Shown piece after piece: positions 23,864-29,217 of a stretch of DNA of 29,217 bases. Under the pieces are notes generated by a model. That model searched no databases, had not been told where the DNA came from, and saw only the letters and a program-made list of their open reading frames with translations. Each line of letters opens with the position of its first letter. Position 1 is the first letter of the stretch. Location of the stretch: contig JAZSIU010000048.1 of the NCBI GenBank assembly GCA_045533955.1, forward strand, positions 1-29,217, given 5' to 3'. Origin of the DNA: HGM04593 sp045533955 (lineage in GTDB: Bacteria > Bacteroidota > Bacteroidia > Bacteroidales > Bacteroidaceae). Made by a program: the position numbers and the translations under genes.

Positions 23864-24502
23864 ATGAGAAATAAGTGGATGTTTTTGCTGATGATGCCTG
23901 TTGCGGCAATTTTGCTGTGGGCGTGCGATGATGAAAAAACCTATTCGGAAATGAAAGAGCACGAGCGTCGTGTCGTAAAGTCTTTTATAACCGAGCAGGG
24001 AATAAATGTAATATCTTATAAGGAGTTTGTCGAGAACGACTCGACCACCGACTACGAGAATAACGAGTATGTACTCATCGACGACGTATATATGCAGATT
24101 GTGCGCAACCCCAAAGGCGAAGAGGGCGCGCGCCGTATGAAAGACGGCGAGACGCTTAACATAATAGCCCGCTTTTCCGAGTATAACATTGCCGAGGGCG
24201 ATACTGTGCTGGGCAATCTATACGACAGCGACAATCCCGACATTATGCGCGTAACACTAAACAGTGGAACATACTCGGCAACATTCACCAGCGGTTATAT
24301 GTTCGCCCGTTACGGAAGCGCAGTGCCCACAGGATGGCTCACACCCCTCCCGTATATATGGCTCACTCGCCGTCAGTCGCAGGTGGCAAAAGTGAACCTC
24401 ATTGTGCCCCACACAAAGGGTACCTCAACCGCCTCATCTTATGTTTATCCGTGTTTTTATCAAATAACATTTACACCCGAAAAACTGTATGACACTAATT
24501 AA
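23864..24502 (+). CDS. DUF4827-type lipoprotein
   Basis: The 212-residue protein has a lipoprotein signal peptide, MRNKWMFLLMMPVAAILLWAC, with lipobox LWAC and the lipidated Cys at 21, followed at once by acidic DDE, a possible surface-export mark. The rest has EHERRVVKSFITEQGINVISY and a C-terminal part rich in Tyr and Thr (SGYMFARYGSAVPTGW), resembling Bacteroidales DUF4827 proteins, whose function is unknown. FKBP-like folds with similar closing motifs are possible. An upstream in-frame ATG at 23798 is rejected because it lies before the -7 box and hides the signal peptide. The end overlaps glmM by 14 bases, suggesting coupling. Confidence 0.8.
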   Translation: MRNKWMFLLMMPVAAILLWACDDEKTYSEMKEHERRVVKSFITEQGINVISYKEFVENDSTTDYENNEYVLIDDVYMQIVRNPKGEEGARRMKDGETLNIIARFSEYNIAEGDTVLGNLYDSDNPDIMRVTLNSGTYSATFTSGYMFARYGSAVPTGWLTPLPYIWLTRRQSQVAKVNLIVPHTKGTSTASSYVYPCFYQITFTPEKLYDTN

Positions 24503-25877
24503 ATCAATTTCAGGCATCAGGGGAACCATCGGCGGACGTGCCGATGAGGGTCTGACACCTCTTGACATTGTGAAGCTAACATCAGCCTATGCAGCGCTGA
24601 TACGTAAGACAACCACAAAGACAACAAATAAGATTGTTGTTGGTCGCGATGCTCGTCTCTCGGGCTCAATGGTGAACCACATTGTGTGCGGTACGCTTAT
24701 GGGAATGGGATTCGACGTTGTTGATATAGGCCTTGCATCTACCCCTACAACCGAGCTTGCAGTTACAATGGAAGAGGCTTGCGGTGGTATCATTCTTACC
24801 GCCAGCCATAATCCCCGTCAGTGGAACGCGCTTAAACTTCTTAACGAGAAGGGTGAATTTTTGAACGCTGCCGAGGGTAAAGAGGTTCTGCGTATTGCCG
24901 AGGCCGAGGAGTTTGATTATGCCGACGTCGAGACGCTCGGTAAATATCGTCTCGACGAGTCGTTCAACCAGAAACACATCGACGCAGTGCTTGCACTTCC
25001 TTTGGTTGACGTTGAGGCCATCCGCAATGCCGGCTTTAGCGTGGCTATCGACTGTGTAAACTCGGTGGGCGGTGTTATTCTGCCTATGCTCTTCGAGCAG
25101 CTTGGTGTAAAGAGCCTCGACAAACTCTACTGCGAGCCCACAGGCGACTTCCAGCACAACCCCGAGCCTCTTGCAAAGAATCTTGGCGATATTATGGGTC
25201 TTATGGCGAAGGGCGGCAACGACGTTGCTTTTGTTGTTGACCCCGACGTTGACCGCCTTGCAATCATCTGCGAGAATGGCGATATGTACGGCGAGGAATA
25301 CACCCTTGTTACCGTTGCCGACTATGTGCTGAAACACACTCCCGGAAACACAGTATCGAACCTCTCATCGACACGTGCTCTGCGCGACGTAACCAACAGC
25401 CACGGTTGTCAGTATGCTGCATCGGCAGTGGGCGAGGTAAATGTGGTTACTCTTATGAAAGAGACTAACGCTGTCATTGGCGGCGAGGGCAATGGTGGAG
25501 TAATCTATCCTGCCTGCCACAGCGGCCGCGATGCTCTTGTTGGTATCTGCTTGTTCCTGAGCCATCTTGCACACGAGAAAAAGACCGTTAGCGAGCTTCG
25601 TGCCACTTACCCCGCTTACTTTATGGGTAAGAACCGCATCGACCTTAAACCCGGTACCGATGTTGATATGATTCTCGAGAAGATTAAGGCCAATTACGCC
25701 GATAAGGCCGAGATTAACACTATCGACGGCGTTAAGCTCGACTTCCCCGATAAGTGGGTGCATCTGCGTAAGAGTAATACTGAGCCCATCATCCGCATCT
25801 ATTCCGAGGGCCCCACACAGGAGGTTGCCGATGCAATAGGTGAGGAGATTCTGGCACTTGCTCAGACACTGATGTAA
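24489..25877 (+). CDS. glmM: Phosphoglucosamine mutase (phosphohexomutase family)
   Basis: The 462-residue alpha-D-phosphohexomutase has the N-terminal ISGIRGT, the catalytic phosphoserine loop LTASHNPRQWNALK (S106), the metal loop DPDVDRLAI, the sugar-binding loop GGEGNGGVIYPACHSGRD and the C-terminal phosphate site RKSNTEPIIRIYSEG. The GEGNGG loop is the form found in Bacteroidota and archaeal-like glucosamine mutases. It most likely converts glucosamine 6-phosphate to glucosamine 1-phosphate for UDP-GlcNAc, peptidoglycan and lipid A; phosphomannomutase activity cannot be excluded from motifs. An intrinsic terminator follows 22 bases after the stop. Confidence 0.9.
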   Translation: MTLIKSISGIRGTIGGRADEGLTPLDIVKLTSAYAALIRKTTTKTTNKIVVGRDARLSGSMVNHIVCGTLMGMGFDVVDIGLASTPTTELAVTMEEACGGIILTASHNPRQWNALKLLNEKGEFLNAAEGKEVLRIAEAEEFDYADVETLGKYRLDESFNQKHIDAVLALPLVDVEAIRNAGFSVAIDCVNSVGGVILPMLFEQLGVKSLDKLYCEPTGDFQHNPEPLAKNLGDIMGLMAKGGNDVAFVVDPDVDRLAIICENGDMYGEEYTLVTVADYVLKHTPGNTVSNLSSTRALRDVTNSHGCQYAASAVGEVNVVTLMKETNAVIGGEGNGGVIYPACHSGRDALVGICLFLSHLAHEKKTVSELRATYPAYFMGKNRIDLKPGTDVDMILEKIKANYADKAEINTIDGVKLDFPDKWVHLRKSNTEPIIRIYSEGPTQEVADAIGEEILALAQTLM

Positions 25878-25899
25878 TAAGTATTAACGACTGAATAGT

Positions 25900-25937
25900 A
25901 CCAAGCGAATGTCGAGATATTCGCTTGGTTTTTTTTT
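25900..25937 (+). terminator. Intrinsic terminator after glmM
   Basis: An 11-bp stem, ACCAAGCGAAT (25900-25910) and ATTCGCTTGGT (25919-25929), followed by an unbroken T-run to 25937. It ends 20 bases before the next ATG. Confidence 0.92.
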
Positions 25938-25957
25938 ATAAATTAAAAAATAATTAA

Positions 25958-26857
25958 ATGAATAAGATTGTTTCATTATTTCTTTTATCCCTCTTCGCAG
26001 TACAAGTATCTTATGCGCAGCTAATTGAATTGAATAAAACGGGTGGTCATTATGTTTTTGATATGACACTAAATGAAAAAGCTGTTGGAAGGGTGCTTTT
26101 AGAGACCGGGTTTAACGTTTCTATCGTAGACTCGACATTCTTTTTTGATAATATCGATGTTTTCAATTTTGAATTAGAGCCGTCTAATGCTAAGATAGGA
26201 GTACATACCGGTGAGAGTAGGGTGATATTGGAGGGTAATGTATCATTAAAAGTAAATGACTCTTTCGAGTATAGAGGAAAAATGGTTATCAGTCCCGATT
26301 TTTTTGCAGGCAAAGATTACAATGCCATAATCCCAATGCAGCAAGTATATAACCAAAAAGATAATGGTAGCAGTATTCTTATGCTCGACTTAGCAAATGA
26401 AAAGATGAACTTTCTCACCCGAGAGGAGTTGGGGGCAATAAATTATAGTAAGCGCTATAAGATGATGTCCGCGCATCGTGGAATGCCTATTATAAATACC
26501 GATATGGTGTTTCATTATGGCGATAAAAAGGTTGAATTGCCGGGCGAGTATCTCCTCGACTTGGGAAATGGGTCAGTGCTTTTTATGAATATGTGTAACG
26601 AAATTGCAAAAAAAGCAATAAAAGGAAGTGATTTTGTGAAGATTCACGAGGTTAAAGACAATAATACCGGCGCTATTATAGCCGAGGCAATATGCCCGGA
26701 TAAGGGTTATATCGCGGGGGAGATGTTTGAGTATCCTTCAATTGGGCTCACTGAAGCTTTGCCCAACTTTACAGAATTAGGGCTTATAGGCCTAAAATAC
26801 TTTAAGACGAAGATAGTAGTATTTGACTTTGTAGATGGTTATTTTTATGTTCTCTAA
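25958..26857 (+). CDS. Exported protein with degenerate two-lobed aspartyl-protease-like motifs
   Basis: The 299-residue protein has a signal peptide (1-20, ending VSYA-Q). Two halves each carry a DTG-like loop. At residues 49-55 it reads ETGFNVS, after RVLL; at 201-206 it reads DLGNGS, after GEYLL. The end, LGLIGLKYFKTKIVVFDF, resembles the closing strand of retropepsin-like proteins, which in this phylum are often exported and lipid- or periplasm-linked. The first catalytic Asp is Glu and the second loop lacks Thr, so activity is doubtful. The gene is clearly AT-richer than its neighbours (about 37% G+C in one 60-base line versus about 53% in glmM) and has no visible promoter. Terminators sit on both sides. 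Family is a tentative call. Confidence 0.6.
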   Translation: MNKIVSLFLLSLFAVQVSYAQLIELNKTGGHYVFDMTLNEKAVGRVLLETGFNVSIVDSTFFFDNIDVFNFELEPSNAKIGVHTGESRVILEGNVSLKVNDSFEYRGKMVISPDFFAGKDYNAIIPMQQVYNQKDNGSSILMLDLANEKMNFLTREELGAINYSKRYKMMSAHRGMPIINTDMVFHYGDKKVELPGEYLLDLGNGSVLFMNMCNEIAKKAIKGSDFVKIHEVKDNNTGAIIAEAICPDKGYIAGEMFEYPSIGLTEALPNFTELGLIGLKYFKTKIVVFDFVDGYFYVL

Positions 26858-26871
26858 ATAGTGGCAGAGTA

Positions 26872-26919
26872 ATAACAAAATGAGGCATCTCCTTCGCAAG
26901 AGATGCCTCATTTTGTTAT
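26872..26919. terminator. Bidirectional intrinsic terminator
   Basis: Perfect 20-bp arms, 26872-26891 and 26900-26919, with an 8-base loop; the core is GAGGCATCTC/GAGATGCCTC, flanked by A-rich and T-rich parts. It separates the convergent protease-like gene and the GH35 gene. Confidence 0.93.
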
Positions 26920-26939
26920 AGTGTAAATAAACTATTCAC

Positions 26940-28811
26940 TTATCTAAGGTCGGTGAGTACGGGAGTTTTTACGGTCTTAATCTCGCTCTGCTCCTTCTCG
27001 TTCAGCTGCTCGAAGATGACAATCTTGTTCTCGCCCTCGTTGAGCCATACACCCGGCAGATAGAGTGTCTGCTGGGGGCCTACCTGCCAATAGCGTCCCA
27101 GATTGTGTCCGTTTACAAATACAATTCCCTTGCCCCAAGCGCTCATATCAATGAATGTGTCGCCTGTCTTGTCGAGTGTGAATGTGCCCTCGTAGAGCAG
27201 GGGGCAGCCTGCAAGGCGCTTGGCCTGCGACGAGCCGTTCTTCAGGCTCTTCATCTTCGTAAAGTCGGGCATTGTGCTCATTGGCAGTTTGTACATCTCC
27301 CAATTGCCCATAATCTCGTTGCCGTTTATTACCACTGGGCTGATAATGCCTTTTGTGTTGTTGACAATCTCGTCGCCGTAGTTTATGCGGCCCATATTCT
27401 CGACAAGAATCTGAAGGGTGGCGTTGAAGGGGATGTCAATTTCGATGTCGTAGGTCTGTGTGTTGCGGTTGAGCTCCCCAACCTTCTCGCCGTCGATATA
27501 TACAACTGCGTAGTCGCGCAGGCCTGTAATCTCCAATGTTCCGCTGATGGGTTGGTTGAAGCGGCGTGTGTAGAGCACGTAGCCGTAGCCCTGATTGAGC
27601 TGCTCGAATGTGAGCGGGGTGTTGCTGCTAACGGCATCGAGGCGCTCGGCGTACGAGAGTACGTCAACAACTTTATCGAGTTTAATTGAGGGTATCTCGA
27701 TGAGGGGGATTTGTGCGGGAGGCTCGGGTACGTTGTACTTTACGTACTTTTTAATTACGTTGCGGATTGAGTCGTATTTTGATGTTACCCAGCCGGCCTC
27801 GCTTATGGGTGCGTCGTAGTCGTAGCTGGTGAGGTCGGGCTGAATGTCGCGCTTGCGGTCGTAGTTGGCTCCGCTTGTAAAGGCAAAGTTTGTTCCGCCG
27901 TGTACCATATAGAAGTTTATTGATACGTCGTTCTTCAGATACTCTTCGGTCTGACGGGCAATCTGCGAGTCGTCAACGTCGGGGTGAGGCTCGGCCCAAT
28001 GGGCAAGCCATCCGGGGTAGAATTCTGCCACCATATAGGGGCCTTGACCGTTGTGATATTTATCGACTACTCTCTTAAGGTTGGCAATGTTGCTCTCGCC
28101 GTTGGCTGTGGGCAGTGCGCCGGGGGTGCTGCCGCCCTCGAAGAGCCAGCTGCCGTCCGAGGTGAAGAGGGGAACGTCGAAGCCTGCGTCCGATAGCTGT
28201 TGCTTAATCTTGGCGTTGTAGGCGCGATGCTCCTCGAGGGGAATATCCTGACGCTGCGATACGTACGAACCAAATTCGTTCTCGCATTGTACCATAATTA
28301 TCGGGCCCCCCTTTGTGCACAGCAGATGGCCTACCTCTTTGTACAGGCGCTCGATGTAGAGCTTGGTGTGCTTGAGGAAATGTTCGTTGTCGCGACGAAC
28401 TTCCATCCCTTCGATATTCTGCAACCACCACGGGTAGCCGCCAAATTCCCACTCGGCACATACGTATGGGCCGGGACGCAGTATTACCATCATCCCCTCT
28501 TCGCCTGCAATTTTTATATATTCGGCAAGATTTTTGTCGCCCTCAAAATCCCATACGCCGGGCTCTGTCTCGTGCCAATTCCAAAATACGTATGTGGCTA
28601 CGGTGTTCAGTCCCATTCCTTTCATCATCTTGAGGCGGTGGCGCCAATATTGATGGGGGATGCGCGAGTAGTGCATCTCGCCCGAGAGAATGGGGGTGGG
28701 CTTACCGTTGGCGTAAAAATCGCCGTCTTTAATCTCGAAAGTGAGTTTTTGCTGTGCGTTGCTGCCTATGGGGAGCAGTGTGAGCAAAAATAGGTAGAGT
28801 AATTTTTTCAT
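26940..28811 (-). CDS. Secreted beta-galactosidase, glycoside hydrolase family 35
   Basis: The 623-residue protein has a signal peptide (MKKLLYLFLLTLLPIGSNA, cleavage before Q20). The GH35 catalytic barrel spans about 30-350, with GEMHYSRIPHQYW (44-56), LRPGPYVCAEWEFGGYPWWL (111-130), the acid/base motif CENEFGSY (E179) and the nucleophile in VAEFYPGWLAHW (E263). The C-terminal ~250 residues form beta-sandwich domains, including GYGYVLYTRRF, VYIDGEKVGEL and WGKGIVFVNGHNLGRYWQVGPQQTLYLPG. It would release terminal beta-galactose from host or plant glycans in the periplasm or outside. The start at 28811 is chosen over an upstream ATG at 28880 because it begins the signal peptide and lies after the -7 box. 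No SusC/SusD pair is beside it. Confidence 0.94.
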   Translation of the reverse strand: MKKLLYLFLLTLLPIGSNAQQKLTFEIKDGDFYANGKPTPILSGEMHYSRIPHQYWRHRLKMMKGMGLNTVATYVFWNWHETEPGVWDFEGDKNLAEYIKIAGEEGMMVILRPGPYVCAEWEFGGYPWWLQNIEGMEVRRDNEHFLKHTKLYIERLYKEVGHLLCTKGGPIIMVQCENEFGSYVSQRQDIPLEEHRAYNAKIKQQLSDAGFDVPLFTSDGSWLFEGGSTPGALPTANGESNIANLKRVVDKYHNGQGPYMVAEFYPGWLAHWAEPHPDVDDSQIARQTEEYLKNDVSINFYMVHGGTNFAFTSGANYDRKRDIQPDLTSYDYDAPISEAGWVTSKYDSIRNVIKKYVKYNVPEPPAQIPLIEIPSIKLDKVVDVLSYAERLDAVSSNTPLTFEQLNQGYGYVLYTRRFNQPISGTLEITGLRDYAVVYIDGEKVGELNRNTQTYDIEIDIPFNATLQILVENMGRINYGDEIVNNTKGIISPVVINGNEIMGNWEMYKLPMSTMPDFTKMKSLKNGSSQAKRLAGCPLLYEGTFTLDKTGDTFIDMSAWGKGIVFVNGHNLGRYWQVGPQQTLYLPGVWLNEGENKIVIFEQLNEKEQSEIKTVKTPVLTDLR

Positions 28812-28887
28812 AATGGTTGGGTTTATGTTATTTGTTTGTGTATCGGGTGGAGTGTGAAATTGTGCCGACTTTTTATGCACATTTTTG

Positions 28888-28895
28888 CAAACTTA
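28888..28895 (-). promoter_or_regulatory. -7 box for the GH35 gene
   Basis: TAAGTTTG on the minus strand, followed by CA, 76 bases before the GH35 ATG. No -33 TTG at the expected distance was found. Confidence 0.4.
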
Positions 28896-29021
28896 CACAA
28901 AATATCTGTTCTATGCGAGTTTAATTTAATAAATAATCTCGGAAATTGCTTGATTTTCTAATATATTAACCTCTAATGTGCTGTCGAGGGCTGTGTGGAT
29001 TATTGTCTGTTGTGCGATATG
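28896..29021. other. AT-rich intergenic stretch
   Basis: The 126 bases between the GH35 -7 box and the Bor-like stop codon hold no ORF, no clear terminator and no repeat that I can see. They are AT-rich, as expected for an intergenic region. Confidence 0.6.
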
Positions 29022-29217
29022 TTACTTTGTAAGGCTGTTTAATGGAACGTAGTAGGTAGTGGTGGTTGGGGTGTAGATTCCGAATGTTATGGCATTAACC
29101 AGTAGGTTAAGGAACGATTGATTGGTTTTTACCATATAATCTTTGTGTTTACCAACGTACTCCTCGGCTTTCATTTTTGCGCCTATGGGTACTAATCCTC
29201 CAATGATATGATGATTC
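29022..29217 (-). CDS. Bor-family lipoprotein, C-terminal part (cut by window edge)
   Basis: The minus-strand frame from the window end to a TAA at 29022-29024 encodes 64 residues, starting NHHIIGGLVPIGAKMKAEEY and ending in a stretch that includes FLNLLVNAITFGIYTPTT. The double His, the spacing to the closing TFGIYTP motif and the aromatic end match phage lambda Bor / Iss-type lipoproteins (Lambda_Bor family). The N-terminal signal peptide and lipobox would lie beyond the window. In enterobacteria Bor is an outer-membrane lipoprotein tied to serum survival; the role in Bacteroidota is unknown. No terminator is visible after its stop. Confidence 0.78.
   Translation of the reverse strand, partial: NHHIIGGLVPIGAKMKAEEYVGKHKDYMVKTNQSFLNLLVNAITFGIYTPTTTTYYVPLNSLTK

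Noticed and set aside
28812..28880. Upstream ATG for the GH35 enzyme
   Set aside because: The 23 extra residues are polar and come before a clear signal peptide; the position is at the likely transcript start.

Overview
The window looks like a chromosomal segment from a member of the Bacteroidales (phylum Bacteroidota), in the Bacteroides/Prevotella range; I would not name a genus. Reasons: promoters of the Bacteroides type (TTTG, about 20 bases, TAnnTTTG), start codons preceded by A-rich tracts instead of Shine-Dalgarno sites, the rpmB-rpmG-DUF4295 ribosomal cluster, a CarboxypepD-plug-barrel TonB receptor, a DUF5686-type outer-membrane protein, a DUF4827 lipoprotein and a GH133-GT4-GH57 storage-glucan operon. 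Most of the window is core genome. I see no insertion sequence, CRISPR array, prophage or integrase.

Layout. (1) 1-2285: a 107-bp nested palindrome at the left edge, then gmd and fcl on the minus strand, which make GDP-L-fucose from GDP-mannose. (2) 2286-3985: an A-rich tandem repeat, tRNA-Arg(UCU) with a good promoter, a Crp/Fnr-type regulator on the minus strand, and a 442-bp intergenic stretch with a duplicated promoter-like 26-mer and a palindrome. (3) 3986-6666: miaA, a lipid-kinase-like gene and kdsA, overlapping head to tail on the plus strand. (4) 6685-8918: a hairpin that ends six bases before the start of a DUF5686-like outer-membrane protein. (5) 9106-13718: one promoter and three genes for intracellular alpha-glucan metabolism, closed by a strong bidirectional terminator. 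(6) 13955-17356, minus strand: a TonB-dependent receptor and a FemAB/GNAT-like acyltransferase. (7) 17441-18969: tsaD and a stand-alone CinA C-terminal domain. (8) 19084-19789: rpmB, rpmG, a DUF4295 gene and a terminator. (9) 19862-25877: rpe, comEC, a DHH phosphoesterase, a DUF4827 lipoprotein and glmM. (10) 25958-26857: an AT-rich exported protein with a degenerate two-lobed aspartyl-protease look, with terminators on both sides. (11) 26940-28811, minus strand: a secreted GH35 beta-galactosidase. (12) 29022-29217, minus strand: the C-terminal end of a Bor-family lipoprotein cut by the window edge.

The genes fall into envelope and surface-sugar building (gmd/fcl, kdsA, glmM, the lipid kinase, DUF5686, TonB receptor), tRNA and translation (miaA, tsaD, tRNA-Arg, L28/L33/DUF4295), storage glucan turnover, and small-molecule or nucleic-acid recycling (rpe, DHH/NrnA-like, CinA, ComEC).

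I did not find a clear new multi-gene system. The most interesting points are small: the left-edge palindrome, a textbook Shine-Dalgarno site in front of rpmG in a lineage that normally does not use them, a recurring TATCTT(T/C)GCA promoter core, altered catalytic motifs in the debranching enzyme, and the AT-rich protease-like gene between two terminators.
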